Assembly: GCA_009379995.1 (NCBI GenBank)
Contig: WHSR01000008.1
Location: 1-64,000, forward strand
Direction: 5' to 3'
Length of the DNA stretch: 64,000 nt
From: Streptosporangiales bacterium
Lineage (GTDB): Bacteria > Actinomycetota > Actinomycetes > Streptosporangiales > WHSR01
Translations under genes and position numbers: made by a program
Shown: positions 32,333 through 40,546 of the stretch, one piece after another
How positions within the stretch are numbered: position 1 is the first letter of the stretch
How the letters are laid out: each line of letters starts with the position of its first letter
The notes under the pieces: generated by a model
What the model saw: only the letters and a program-made list of their open reading frames with translations
The model's database searches: none
Told to the model about the DNA's origin: nothing

Positions 32333-33136
32333 TTACACGCGCACCGACAGCGGGCCGCCGCCGAGTCGTTTCATCACCTCGGCGTGCAGGAGTCCATTGG
32401 TACACACCACGCTTCCGCCGTCGGGTCCGGGCACCCCTTCGAGGTCGGTCAGCATGCCCCCGGCCTCCTCGACGATCGGTACCAGCGCCGCGACGTCCCA
32501 CAGCGACACCTCGGGCTCGGCCGAGATGTCCGCCGCGCCCTCGGCGACCAGCACATGGGACCAGAAGTCGCCGAACGCCCGGGTACGCCACACCGAGCGG
32601 GTAAGTCCGAGGAACGCGCCGAGCCGGCCCTGATCCTCCCAGCCGGACAGGCTGGAATAGGAGAACGACGCGTCCTCGAGCCTCGAAACCGCCGAGACCC
32701 GACACCGGGTCGCGCCCACCAGGCCCCGTCCGGTCCACGAACCGGCTTCCTGCGCCGCCCACCAGCGCCGTCCCAATGTCGGGGCCGACACCAGGCCGAC
32801 GACTGACTGGTCGCCATCCATCAGGGCGAGAAGCGTGGCCCAGACCGGCACCCCGCGGACGTAGTTCTTCGTGCCGTCGATCGGATCGACTATCCAACAG
32901 CGTGGACCATGCCCGGTCTTGCCGTACTCCTCGCCGTATACCGCGTCCCGTGGCCGCGCTCGACGCAGCGTGGATCGTACGGTCTCCTCCACTGTGCGGT
33001 CAGCGTCGGTGACCGGCGTCAGGTCAGGTTTGGTGTCCACCCGCAGGTCGAGGGAGCGGAACCGGCGCATGGTGATGTCGTCCGCCGCATCCGCGAGCAC
33101 GTGCGCCAGCCTTAGGTCATCGGTATAGCCCGCCAT
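32333..33136 (-). CDS. hisN: Histidinol-phosphatase, inositol-monophosphatase type
   Basis: A 267-residue member of the Mg-dependent inositol monophosphatase family, of the group used as histidinol-phosphatase in actinobacteria (step 8 of histidine synthesis). Metal motifs are GEEYG (about 88-92), WIVDPIDGTKNYVRG (about 103-117) and SLWDVAALVPIVEEAGG near the C-terminus. The ATG at 33,136 fixes the start; the much longer open frame upstream is not homologous. No other his genes are nearby. Function as inositol phosphatase is the alternative. Confidence 0.85.
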   Translation of the reverse strand: MAGYTDDLRLAHVLADAADDITMRRFRSLDLRVDTKPDLTPVTDADRTVEETVRSTLRRARPRDAVYGEEYGKTGHGPRCWIVDPIDGTKNYVRGVPVWATLLALMDGDQSVVGLVSAPTLGRRWWAAQEAGSWTGRGLVGATRCRVSAVSRLEDASFSYSSLSGWEDQGRLGAFLGLTRSVWRTRAFGDFWSHVLVAEGAADISAEPEVSLWDVAALVPIVEEAGGMLTDLEGVPGPDGGSVVCTNGLLHAEVMKRLGGGPLSVRV

Positions 33137-33244
33137 GGCGCGACACGCTACCGCTATTGCGCACACGCGGCTTTTTCCGGGATCGGCGTCCCCGGATCGA
33201 GATGCCGACTGGACGAAGCGCGCGGTGTTGTCAACTATGAAGGC

Positions 33245-33868
33245 ATGCCGGAGACGACGGGCACCCGAGAAGCGCTGCTCGACGCGGCGTACGCGGCGAT
33301 CGTTGCGGGCGAGTGGGCCCGGGTACGGATGGCCGACGTCGCCGCGGGCGCTGGGGTATCCCGGCAGACGCTGTACAACGAGTTCGGCAGCAAGGACGCG
33401 CTCTGTGCGGCCGTGGCCACGCGGGAGAACGACCGGTTCCTGGCGGGCGCACTGCGCACCATGGAGGCCCACGAGGGCAGTCCGGCCGAGGCGGTCGGCG
33501 AGGCGGTGCTGTGGGGGCTGCGCGAGGCGTCCGACAACTCCCTGGTCAAGGCAATCTTGACCGATGACACTGGGCTGCTGCCGCTGATGACGACCCGGGC
33601 GGCGCCGCTGGTGGAGTCGCTGCGCGACGGTATCGCCGATTTCCTCACCGAGCACTGGCCGTTTCTCTCCCTGCCCGCCGCCAGGGACGTGGCCGAGGTC
33701 GCGGTACGGCTCACCATCTCGTTCCTCGTGGTGCCGACCGAGCCGGTCGAGGCGACCGCGCGGCGGGTGGCCCACGTCGTCGAGCGTCTGGTTGCCTCAC
33801 CCTCGCGGCGTCGCCGTGTCGGGTGGGTCGGCCGCGGCGGACGGGCACACTGGACAGGTGACCGTTAG
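33245..33868 (+). CDS. TetR-family transcriptional regulator
   Basis: A 207-residue TetR protein. The helix-turn-helix is at about residues 28-55 (MADVAAGAGVSRQTLYNEF). The rest resembles the ligand domain of AcrR-like repressors. A short palindrome, GTTGTCAAC (33,227-33,235), lies about 10 bp before the ATG and may be its own operator. It is divergent from hisN, and its stop is overlapped by the start of a HAD hydrolase gene, so these two may be co-transcribed. Confidence 0.85.
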   Translation: MPETTGTREALLDAAYAAIVAGEWARVRMADVAAGAGVSRQTLYNEFGSKDALCAAVATRENDRFLAGALRTMEAHEGSPAEAVGEAVLWGLREASDNSLVKAILTDDTGLLPLMTTRAAPLVESLRDGIADFLTEHWPFLSLPAARDVAEVAVRLTISFLVVPTEPVEATARRVAHVVERLVASPSRRRRVGWVGRGGRAHWTGDR

Positions 33869-34586
33869 TTCTGGGGACCCAGTTACCGAACCGGACGACG
33901 CCTACTCCGAGCTTCCTCCGCCCGCGCTGCTCTTCGACCTCGACGGCACGCTCATCGACTCGGTGTACCAGCACGTCATCGCCTGGCGTGCGGCGCTGAG
34001 CCAGCTCGGCATCGACCTGTCGGTCTGGCGTATCCACCGGCGCATCGGGATGAGCGGCGGGCTTTTCGTGGCCGGGCTGCTGCGGGAGACCGGTGTGCAG
34101 CTCACGCGCGCGGAGACCCGGCGGCTGCAGGACCTGCACGCCGAGGAGTACGCCGCCCAGCTCGACTCCGTGCGTCCGCTGCCCGGCTCCCGAGAGCTGC
34201 TGCAGGCGCTCACCCGATGGGAGGTGCCGTGGGCGATCGCGACGAGCGGCGCGTCGGCCACCGCCCGCCCCGCCCTGAAACTGCTCGGCCTGCCCGAGGA
34301 CACCCCGATGATCACCCGCGACCTCGTCCGCCGGGCCAAGCCGGACCCGGATCTCTTCCTCGCCGCGGCCCACCTGCTCGACATCGAGCCGCGGCACGCC
34401 ATGGTGATCGGCGACAGCGTCTGGGATCTGCTCGCCGCCCGGCGGGCCGGGAGCCTCGGTGTGGGTCTGCAGTCCGGCGGGTACGGGCGGGAGGAGCTGG
34501 AGCGGGCGGGCGCGTACCGCGTCTACGCCGACCCGGCCGACCTGCTGAACCGCATCGACGAGCTGGGCGTCCGCCAACCGCTGTAG
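33858..34586 (+). CDS. HAD-superfamily hydrolase (phosphatase-like)
   Basis: A 242-residue HAD phosphohydrolase. Motif I is FDLDGTLIDS (nucleophile Asp), motif II is IATSGASA, motif III is the Lys in RRAKPDPDLFL, and motif IV is MVIGDSVWDLLAA. The cap inserted after motif I is of the small helical type, as in phosphoglycolate phosphatase and beta-phosphoglucomutase relatives. The GTG at 33,858 overlaps the end of the TetR gene by 11 bp; an upstream start inside that gene is less likely. Substrate unknown. Confidence 0.85.
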   Translation: MTVSSGDPVTEPDDAYSELPPPALLFDLDGTLIDSVYQHVIAWRAALSQLGIDLSVWRIHRRIGMSGGLFVAGLLRETGVQLTRAETRRLQDLHAEEYAAQLDSVRPLPGSRELLQALTRWEVPWAIATSGASATARPALKLLGLPEDTPMITRDLVRRAKPDPDLFLAAAHLLDIEPRHAMVIGDSVWDLLAARRAGSLGVGLQSGGYGREELERAGAYRVYADPADLLNRIDELGVRQPL

Positions 34587-34592
34587 AAAGGC

Positions 34593-35033
34593 TCACCCAC
34601 CAAGGTCAGCGAGGAGTCGCCGGATGCGGAGCATGAGCGTCGCCGACGGCGTGACCTTGCCGGTGGCGTACGTCGACAGCCGCGACGCCGACGTGCCGAG
34701 GCGGGACGCGAACTCCGCACGGGTGAGCCCCGACCGAGCGACGGCCTGCCGGATTTCGGCCGCCACGGCTTCGCGCTCGTCCCGCTCGGCGCGGTCCCGG
34801 GCGCGTTCGATCACGGATTCCATGAGCTCGGCGACGCCATAGGGGCGGGAGTGACCGAGCACCTCCTCGACCTGGCGGGCCGTCTGACCCCACGGGCGGC
34901 GGTCGATTTCGGTGGCCAGCCGCTGCCAGTCTTCGAGGTCTCCTCGTTCGAGCGCTGCCTGAACCGCCTCGGTCGGCCACGTACCTACCGGATCGGACGG
35001 CGACGTGGTGAGATTTCGAAACGCTAGGGACAC
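34593..35033 (-). CDS. XRE-type helix-turn-helix protein
   Basis: A 146-residue protein. The C-terminal 60 residues hold an XRE/Cro helix-turn-helix (AVARSGLTRAEFASRLGTSA then SRLSTYATGKVTPSATLMLRI). The N-terminal part is charged and not recognised (TEAVQAALERGDLEDWQRLA). The GTG at 35,033 lies 3 bp after a 37-residue frame, which in turn overlaps the nucleotidyltransferase stop, so three frames are tightly packed as one unit. It could be the DNA-binding antidote of a toxin-antitoxin-like module, an inference from context. Confidence 0.75.
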   Translation of the reverse strand: MSLAFRNLTTSPSDPVGTWPTEAVQAALERGDLEDWQRLATEIDRRPWGQTARQVEEVLGHSRPYGVAELMESVIERARDRAERDEREAVAAEIRQAVARSGLTRAEFASRLGTSASRLSTYATGKVTPSATLMLRIRRLLADLGG

Positions 35034-35036
35034 AGT

Positions 35037-35150
35037 TCACGCCTGCCGTTCCAGCATCGCGGCGGCGAGTTCCCGGCATGCCGCGCGGACGGCTGCCCAG
35101 TCCGTCCAGCGCGGGTCCAGGTTTCGATAGAACCTAAGCTGCCGAGTCAC
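35037..35150 (-). CDS. 37-residue small protein between nucleotidyltransferase and HTH genes
   Basis: A frame from GTG 35,150 reads VTRQLRFYRNLDPRWTDWAA and ends LAAAMLERQA at 35,037. Its GTG overlaps the TGA of the upstream gene (GTGA), and the next gene starts 3 bp after its stop. Such packing suggests translation. No family is recognised. It could also be an unused gap; ribosome profiling would tell. Confidence 0.4.
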   Translation of the reverse strand: MTRQLRFYRNLDPRWTDWAAVRAACRELAAAMLERQA

Positions 35151-35656
35151 CGACGCGTCTTTGGGGCGTCCGCAAGCTGGCGAGCGATCTGCGCGGCGAC
35201 GCCTCGGCCACCACCATGCTGGTCCATGTAATACTCATCGATCCGCGCAAGGACGTTCGCCGACCCTGCAGTGCCGTACCGGGCGGCCAGGGCGACCACG
35301 TCGAGGTAATCGCGGGTCTGGTTCCTGCGCACGATCAAGAAACCCTTGATTCGCAGGGTCTCCTCGGCGGTCGGCACGCGGACGGTGCGCCCTGATGGGA
35401 GCACGACATTTGCGGTTTCCAACGGCTGCGCCCGGATCATCTGCCGAACACCGGCCTCGATGTCGCCGAGACGCCCCAAGATGATCTTTCCCGGTTGAAC
35501 GCGGTTGGTTACCCACTCGCCCTCGGACTCCAGGGCGTCGAGCACCATGTCGAATCGATCTCGCAGGTCGGTGACCACGTGATCGTGGTCGTAGGAGTCT
35601 CGATGGCCGGCATAGAGCGCGGCGGCCGAACCGCCTACCAACACCGCGTCAGGCAC
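35147..35656 (-). CDS. Nucleotidyltransferase-fold protein (AbiEii/MNT-like)
   Basis: About 169 residues in this choice. Near the N-terminus, VLVGGSAAALYAGHRDSYDH with DHV gives the GG(S/G) then DxD-like pattern (DHDH) of minimal nucleotidyltransferases and AbiEii-type toxins. A later stretch, VRVPTAEETLRIKGFLIVRR then RDYLDVVALA, matches the helical part of such proteins, where LRIKGFL and DYLD are usual. The true start is uncertain: homology seems to begin about 15 residues before the GTG at 35,656, where no standard start is seen, and the region overlaps the divergent DUF2087 gene start at 35,691. Confidence 0.65.
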   Translation of the reverse strand: MPDAVLVGGSAAALYAGHRDSYDHDHVVTDLRDRFDMVLDALESEGEWVTNRVQPGKIILGRLGDIEAGVRQMIRAQPLETANVVLPSGRTVRVPTAEETLRIKGFLIVRRNQTRDYLDVVALAARYGTAGSANVLARIDEYYMDQHGGGRGVAAQIARQLADAPKTRR

Positions 35657-35690
35657 GAGTTCTTGTAGCCGCGCGGCCGACCTGGACCCG

Positions 35691-36187
35691 GTGCGGGTGC
35701 TCGGTTTGCTCGCCGCCGAGCAGCGGCTTCGCGTGTTCGCCGCGCTGGTGCTCGGTGCGCGGTCCAGCGCAGAGGTCGCCGAACGGGCCGGGACCTCGGC
35801 GAGGGAGGCGTCGCGGGCGCTCTCCCAGCTCCAGCGGGGTGGTCTGGTGTCCCACTCGGGCGGGGAGTGGGCGGCTCGTCCCGAGGTGCTGCGGGAGACG
35901 GTCGTCGCGGCGACTCCGAAGGAGCAGCCGGACGACCACGGTGCCGCGAACCCGTCCGAGGCCGCGGTGCTGCGGGCCTTTCTCCACGGGGGACGGCTCG
36001 TGGCGCTGCCGGCCGCGCGGGGCAAGCGGCTGGTGGTGCTCGACCACTTCGTCCGTGCCTTCGAGCCGGGTATCCGCTACACCGAACGGGAGGTCAACGC
36101 GATCCTGCGGCGCTACCTCGTGGACGAGGGATTCCTGACCCGCATTCGGGCGAGTACTGGCGCACCGGCGGCACCGTCGAGGTCTGA
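35691..36187 (+). pseudogene. DUF2087 / ArsR-like HTH protein, frameshifted at its 3' end
   Basis: The N-terminal part (GTG 35,691 or 35,697) is an ArsR-type winged helix (LLAAEQRLRVFAALVLGARS, then SREASRALSQLQRGGLVSH-like). The C-terminal DUF2087 domain reads LPAARGKRLVVLDHFVRAFE and TEREVNAILRRYLVDEGFLT. The expected ending, GEYWRTGGTVEV with stop at 36,187, is in another frame. One missing G at about 36,141-36,147 explains this. Only the last dozen residues are affected; a read-through in the original frame would add an unrelated tail. Error versus mutation is open. DNA-binding regulator of unknown target. Confidence 0.75.
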
Positions 36188-36192
36188 CGGCC

Positions 36193-36651
36193 TCAGGACT
36201 GCGGCGGGTTGCCCCGGCGCCCGGCAACCTCGCGGCGGACGCGGTCGAGGTCGACGTCCCGTTCCGCCAACATGACGGCGGCGACGCCCTCGCCTTCCCG
36301 GACCAGGGCGAGCAGCAGGTGCTCGGTGTCGATGTATCGCTGACCGAGGTCCCTGGCCTCTACCAGCGACATCTCCAATATGTTCTTCGCCCGAGGCGTG
36401 AAGGAGATGCTCTCGGACGGCTCCTGCCGACTCTGGTCCTCCCTCCCGCCGATGATCTCCTCGACCCGCCGGCGCATCTCCTCCAGACGGATGTCCATGT
36501 CCGCAAGGATCTCGGCTGCGACGCCTTCGTCCTGCCGAAGGAGCCCGAGCAGGAGGTGCTCGGTGCCGAGATAGTCGTGGTTCAGGTGCACGCTCTCTTC
36601 TCTGGCCAGGAGGACAACGCGCCGTGCACGGTCAGTGAACTTGTCGAACAT
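36193..36651 (-). CDS. Stand-alone Clp N-domain protein
   Basis: A 152-residue protein consisting of two Clp N repeats (MFDKFTDRARRVVLLAREES with HLNHDYLGTEHLLLGLLRQDEG; and FTPRAKNILEMSLVEARDLG with YIDTEHLLLALVREGEGVA), nearly identical in pattern to the N-terminus of ClpC, but with no AAA domain. Such proteins may act as adaptor or decoy for ClpC. The ATG at 36,651 lies 58 bp from repeat A3. The gene is convergent to the DUF2087 gene. Confidence 0.88.
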   Translation of the reverse strand: MFDKFTDRARRVVLLAREESVHLNHDYLGTEHLLLGLLRQDEGVAAEILADMDIRLEEMRRRVEEIIGGREDQSRQEPSESISFTPRAKNILEMSLVEARDLGQRYIDTEHLLLALVREGEGVAAVMLAERDVDLDRVRREVAGRRGNPPQS

Positions 36652-36708
36652 GTCCGCCCTCGCGTGGGGTACGCACGACCATGTGTGATGCCATCATGCC
36701 CCCAATCC

Positions 36709-36774
36709 CGCCGAGATCCATGTTGTGGGGGTCGTTTTGCCCGATTCCCACCCCCACAAAATAGATCTCGGCGG
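36709..36774. repeat. Palindromic repeat family A, copy A3
   Basis: Arms from CGCCGAGATCCATGTTGTGG (36,709) and to 36,774 pair over about 24 bases with two mismatches. The loop GTCGTTTTGCCCGATTC matches A1 and A2 closely. It lies 3' of rsgA and upstream of the Clp N-domain gene, both on the minus strand. Confidence 0.8.
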
Positions 36775-36778
36775 CGCC

Positions 36779-37696
36779 TCAGTCGCCCTCGTGGCGTTCC
36801 CGGCTGGCCAGCAGTCGGCGCAGCGAGTCGAGCCGCCGGGCGTCGGCGTCCCTCCGAGCGCCGCCTCCCGCGACCCAGTCGTCGAGCGCGCACTCCGATC
36901 CCAGATGGTTGCAGCCACGCGGGCAGTGCTCGGCGCCCTCGGCGAGGTCCGGGAAGGCGGCGACCACCGTCTCGGCGGAGACGTGGGCCAGCCCGAAGCT
37001 ACGCACCCCGGGCGTGTCGATGATCCAGCCACCCTCGGGCAGCGGGAGCGCCACGGCCGAGGTGGAGGCGTGCCGGCCGCGGCCGGTCACCGGATTCACC
37101 TCGGCCGTCACCCGCCCGGCATCCGGGACCAGCGCGTTGACCAGCGTCGACTTGCCGACGCCGGAATGGCCGACGAGCACGCTGGTACGGTCCACCAACC
37201 GCGAGCGCAGCTCGTCCAGCCCGGTTACCTCGCGGAGTTCGTCGTCGTTGCGGCCCGTGACCACGTACGGGACGTCGAGTGGCCCGTAGGCCTCGATCAG
37301 CGGGGTCGGCGGGGCGAGGTCGGACTTGGTCAGGCAAAGCAGCGGGTCCAGCTTCGCGTCGAACGCGGCGACCAGGCAGCGGTCGATGAGTCGCGGGCGC
37401 GGCGGCGGGTCGGCCAGCGAGACCACGATGGCGAGTTGGTCGGCTCCGGCAACGATGACCCGCTCGACCGGGTCGGTGTCGTCGGCTGTGCGCCGCAGCG
37501 TGGACGTGCGTGGCTCCACCCGTACGATCCGGGCCAGGGTCCCAGGTGCGCCGGACACGTCACCCACGAGGTGGACCTGGTCGCCGACGGCCACGCTTCG
37601 CCGACCCAGCTCCCGCGCTTTCATCGCGACGATCCGGCGGCCATCGACCACGCAGGTGTAGCGGCCACGGTCGACGGCTATGACGAAGCCGGGCAC
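36779..37696 (-). CDS. rsgA: Ribosome small-subunit-dependent GTPase A
   Basis: A circularly permuted GTPase that helps mature the 30S subunit. After the OB-fold part (VAVGDQVHLVG, TLRRTADDTDPVERVIVAGA) the GTPase motifs come in permuted order: G4 LTKSD, G1 GHSGVGKSTLVNAL, G2/G3 IIDTPGVRSF. The C-terminal zinc part is CPRGCNHLGSECALDDWV. The coordinates use the GTG at 37,696 (305 residues), but homology clearly runs about 34 residues further up (LDFDEEDVRVRPGRGSRPRT) without ATG, GTG or TTG; a CTG at 37,798, just after the aroA stop with AGGGGATAGGAAG before it, may be the real start. It follows aroA in one transcript. Confidence 0.92.
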   Translation of the reverse strand: MPGFVIAVDRGRYTCVVDGRRIVAMKARELGRRSVAVGDQVHLVGDVSGAPGTLARIVRVEPRTSTLRRTADDTDPVERVIVAGADQLAIVVSLADPPPRPRLIDRCLVAAFDAKLDPLLCLTKSDLAPPTPLIEAYGPLDVPYVVTGRNDDELREVTGLDELRSRLVDRTSVLVGHSGVGKSTLVNALVPDAGRVTAEVNPVTGRGRHASTSAVALPLPEGGWIIDTPGVRSFGLAHVSAETVVAAFPDLAEGAEHCPRGCNHLGSECALDDWVAGGGARRDADARRLDSLRRLLASRERHEGD

Positions 37697-37802
37697 GGCT
37701 TCGGCGTGCTCCGGGCGACGGCGGGTTCGGGGTCGGGAGCCGCGCCCGGGGCGTACCCGGACGTCCTCTTCGTCGAAGTCGAGTCCGCGTGGCCTCAGCT
37801 TC

Positions 37803-39104
37803 CTATCCCCTCAGCATTCGGGTCCACAGCTCCACGAAGTCGGGCAGCGTCTTGCCGGTCGTCTCGATGTTCTCCACTTGGACGCCGGGCACCGCAAGGC
37901 CGAGGACCGCGCCGGCCGTGGCCAGGCGATGGTCGTCGTAGGTGTGGAACACCCCGCCGCGCAGCGGGCGTGGGTGGATCTCCAAGCCGTCGTCGGTCTC
38001 CCGCACATGCGCGCCGAGTCCGCCGATCTCCCGGGTGAGCGCGGCGAGCCTGTCGGTCTCCTGGCCCCGCATGTGGGCGATGCCGCGCAGCCGGGAGGGG
38101 GAGTCGGCGACCGCGGCGACCGCGGCGATCGTCGGGGCGAGCTCGTTCACGTCACGCAGGTCGATGTCGATGCCATGGATCCGGCCGACGCCGCGGAGGG
38201 TGAGGCCGTCGGCGTCGCGTCGCAACGTCGCTCCCATGGCGGTAAGGATCTCCGGCAGGGCGCCGCCGGGCTGGGTGGTCAGTTCCGGCCAGCCCTTGAT
38301 CGTCACCCGGCCGGCGGTCACCAGCGCGGCCGCCAGGAACGGGGCCGCGCTGGACAGGTCCGGCTCGACGTCGACGTCCCGGTGCCGTAGCGGACCGGGA
38401 GACACGCTCCACACGTTCGGCGTCGCGTCGTCGACCTCCGCCCCGGCGGCCCGCAGCATGGCGACGGTCATCGCGATGTGTGGGCCCGACGGCACCGGCG
38501 GGCCCTCGTGGCGTACCTCGACACCCTTGTCGAACCGCGGGCCGGCGAGCAGCAGGCCCGACACGAGCTGCGAGGACGCGGAGGCGTCGAGGAGGACGCG
38601 GCCACCGGTCAGGCCGCCGTGCCCGTGAACCGTCATCGGCAGGGCGGCGCGGCCGCCGTCGTCGATGTCCGCGCCGAGCGCGCGCAACGCGGTCAGCAGG
38701 GGCCCCAGCGGACGGACCCGGGAGCGTGGGTCGCCGTCGAAGGCGACGCCGCCGACGGCGAGCGTGGCGACCGGCGGCAGGAAGCGCATGACGGTCCCCG
38801 CGTTGCCGACGTCCACGGCCACCGGCCCCGGGGAGGACGGCGAGCCGAGAGGCTCGCCCGGCCGGACCCGCCAATCCCCGCCGTCGTCGGCGACGCCGGC
38901 GCCCAGCGCCCGTAGCCCCTCGGCCATAAGCAGCGTGTCGCGGCTGCGCAGCGGCGCCCGTACCCGGCTCTCTCCTCCGGCGAGCGCGGCAAGGACGAGC
39001 GCCCGGTTCGTCATCGACTTCGAGCCGGGGAGCCAGACGTCGGCGTCGACCGGATTCCGCGCGGTCGGCGCAGGCCACAGCGGGCCGCCTGAATTCGGGG
39101 GCAT
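37803..39104 (-). CDS. aroA: 3-phosphoshikimate 1-carboxyvinyltransferase (EPSP synthase)
   Basis: A 433-residue enzyme of the shikimate pathway joining shikimate-3-phosphate and PEP. Motifs: [20 protein letters not shown] (substrate Lys/Ser), [15 protein letters not shown] (the signature), [28 protein letters not shown] and [14 protein letters not shown] near the end. The ATG at 39,104 is used. It is divergent from a DksA-like gene and is followed by rsgA with overlapping or near-overlapping ends, a common actinobacterial order near sigR. Confidence 0.96.
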   Translation of the reverse strand: MPPNSGGPLWPAPTARNPVDADVWLPGSKSMTNRALVLAALAGGESRVRAPLRSRDTLLMAEGLRALGAGVADDGGDWRVRPGEPLGSPSSPGPVAVDVGNAGTVMRFLPPVATLAVGGVAFDGDPRSRVRPLGPLLTALRALGADIDDGGRAALPMTVHGHGGLTGGRVLLDASASSQLVSGLLLAGPRFDKGVEVRHEGPPVPSGPHIAMTVAMLRAAGAEVDDATPNVWSVSPGPLRHRDVDVEPDLSSAAPFLAAALVTAGRVTIKGWPELTTQPGGALPEILTAMGATLRRDADGLTLRGVGRIHGIDIDLRDVNELAPTIAAVAAVADSPSRLRGIAHMRGQETDRLAALTREIGGLGAHVRETDDGLEIHPRPLRGGVFHTYDDHRLATAGAVLGLAVPGVQVENIETTGKTLPDFVELWTRMLRG

Positions 39105-39257
39105 ACCAGGAGACTAATGCCCTGCCCAGGGGTGAGTGGCGTTCTGGATCTCGCTCGGGCGAGCATCCTCCAGGTCTGGCATTGCCTTTGTGGGCGTGAG
39201 GGGGTCACCATGCGTGCACCCCGTCTAATGCGGACGATCGGTGTGGGAGGCGGTTCC

Positions 39258-39608
39258 GTGGATCCCGCGACAGCACGTAAACGTCTCGAGGAGATGCTGG
39301 CTGACCTCGACCGTTCGATCGACATCCTGCGGGGTGAGCATCGGACGGAACGCATCGAGGAGCTTCCCTTCTACGACACGCACCCGGCGGATTCGGGCAG
39401 CACGCTTTCGGATACCGACCGCGGCGAGGCAGTTCTCGAGGCCGCCAAGCGGCAGCGCGGGGCCGTGGCCGCGGCGATCGAGCGGATCGACGCGGGCACG
39501 TACGGCCTCTGCGTGGACTGCGGTACGACGGTCCCCGACGGCCGGCTGGAGGCGCGTCCGGAGGCGGCCCGCTGCGTGCAGTGCCAGTCCAAGCTGGAGC
39601 GCCGCTAG
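39258..39608 (+). CDS. DksA/TraR-type zinc-finger protein
   Basis: A 116-residue protein. Residues about 5-85 form a helical hairpin with acidic segments (RKRLEEMLADLDRSIDILRG, then DTHPADSGSTLSDTDRGEAV) and the C-terminus has the C4 zinc finger GLCVDCG...RCVQCQ. Members bind RNA polymerase and alter its response to ppGpp, or bind DNA. The GTG at 39,258 has GGGAGG 7 bp upstream, deciding the start. It is convergent to the methyltransferase gene, with repeat B4 between. Confidence 0.85.
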   Translation: MDPATARKRLEEMLADLDRSIDILRGEHRTERIEELPFYDTHPADSGSTLSDTDRGEAVLEAAKRQRGAVAAAIERIDAGTYGLCVDCGTTVPDGRLEARPEAARCVQCQSKLERR

Positions 39609-39611
39609 GCC

Positions 39612-39659
39612 CGCCCCCTCTCTTGAATTCCTGCAAGATCACGGGCAAGAGAGGGGGCG
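39612..39659. repeat. Hybrid family B element, copy B4
   Basis: CGCCCCCTCTCTTG (39,612-39,625) pairs perfectly with CAAGAGAGGGGGCG (39,646-39,659). The loop is one half of the family B core, AATTCCTGCAAGATCACGGG. So only one inner arm remains, while outer arms unique to this copy still pair. It separates the convergent dksA-like and methyltransferase genes and supplies the stop codon of the latter. Confidence 0.75.
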
Positions 39660-40412
39660 CCGGGCGCACGCCACCAGGTGGATCCCCGCCGTCTCGCCGG
39701 TGCGCTCGGGTTCCAGCTCCAGCTCGGCCTCGACCAGCTGGGACAGTGCGCCCGGATCCGCCTGCAACGCGCTCTCCACGATCGAGGGCGACAGCACCGT
39801 GCGCGGCCTGATCCACTCCACCTCGAGGCCAGCCTCGGTCAGGGCCTCGTCCAACTGCTCCGGCGAGAAACACCGAGTGATCGTGCCGTCGGGGGAGGGG
39901 ACCAGGACGACCTCGGCGCTCGGCACGTCGCTGAGCTCGGCCCAGCAGTTCTGCTCGGCGAGCCGGGACATCCCCAGGATCAAGGAGTCGACGCGAAGCA
40001 GCAGCCGTCCACCGGGCCGCATCACCCGGACCACGCCCTCGATCACCGACTCGGTCGCCAGGCACCCGGAAAGCTGCTCGGCGACGACGGCGTCGACGCT
40101 CTCGTCTCCCAGGAAGGTGGGCCAGGCCCGGTCGGCGACGACGAGCGACACCTGCCCGTCGCGACGACCCCTGTGCGCCCCTCCCGTGGCGTCAGTCCCG
40201 GTGGTCGTCTCCGGCGCGACCTCGTCCACAACGCGGATGACGTGGTGGCCCGACGCCGCGACCTGTGCGGCGAAGCGGTGCGTCTCGGACAGATCCAGCA
40301 CTCTTCCCGGGAGTTTCGGCAACCAGGTCGCGAGCTGTGCCGACGCGACCTCGTTGTAGAACCTCCAGTACGCGGCGAGCACGACGCCCTCACCCTCTTC
40401 GGTCAGAGGCAC
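39639..40412 (-). CDS. Class I SAM-dependent methyltransferase-like protein
   Basis: A 257-residue protein with a Rossmann-like core: [20 protein letters not shown] is motif I in weak form, without the usual GxGx[10 protein letters not shown] is a motif II/IV-like strand; [19 protein letters not shown] is the clear post-motif stretch of these enzymes. Because motif I is degenerate, catalysis is uncertain. The last residues (LSCP) and the TGA stop (39,641-39,639) come from repeat B4. The ATG is at 40,412. It is divergent from sigR. Confidence 0.65.
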   Translation of the reverse strand: MPLTEEGEGVVLAAYWRFYNEVASAQLATWLPKLPGRVLDLSETHRFAAQVAASGHHVIRVVDEVAPETTTGTDATGGAHRGRRDGQVSLVVADRAWPTFLGDESVDAVVAEQLSGCLATESVIEGVVRVMRPGGRLLLRVDSLILGMSRLAEQNCWAELSDVPSAEVVLVPSPDGTITRCFSPEQLDEALTEAGLEVEWIRPRTVLSPSIVESALQADPGALSQLVEAELELEPERTGETAGIHLVACARRPLSCP

Positions 40413-40478
40413 CCATCTTCCCTCCGACCTGGCGGCGCGTCATCACCCCTCCCGGTACCCTCCCTCACTCTTGCGGCC

Positions 40479-40505
40479 GGGAATCGAGCGGCGTCAACCG
40501 GTGTT
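40479..40505 (+). promoter_or_regulatory. SigR-type autoregulatory promoter
   Basis: GGGAAT (40,479-40,484), an 18-base spacer, then GTT (40,503-40,505), the known consensus for SigR/SigH-family promoters (GGAAT-N18/19-GTT). It lies about 40 bp before the sigma-factor start, so SigR should drive its own operon under thiol stress. A second, housekeeping promoter was not identified. Confidence 0.85.
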
Positions 40506-40546
40506 TCCACCGGCGTAGCTCACGGTCGACCTGGAGAACGGATCGC

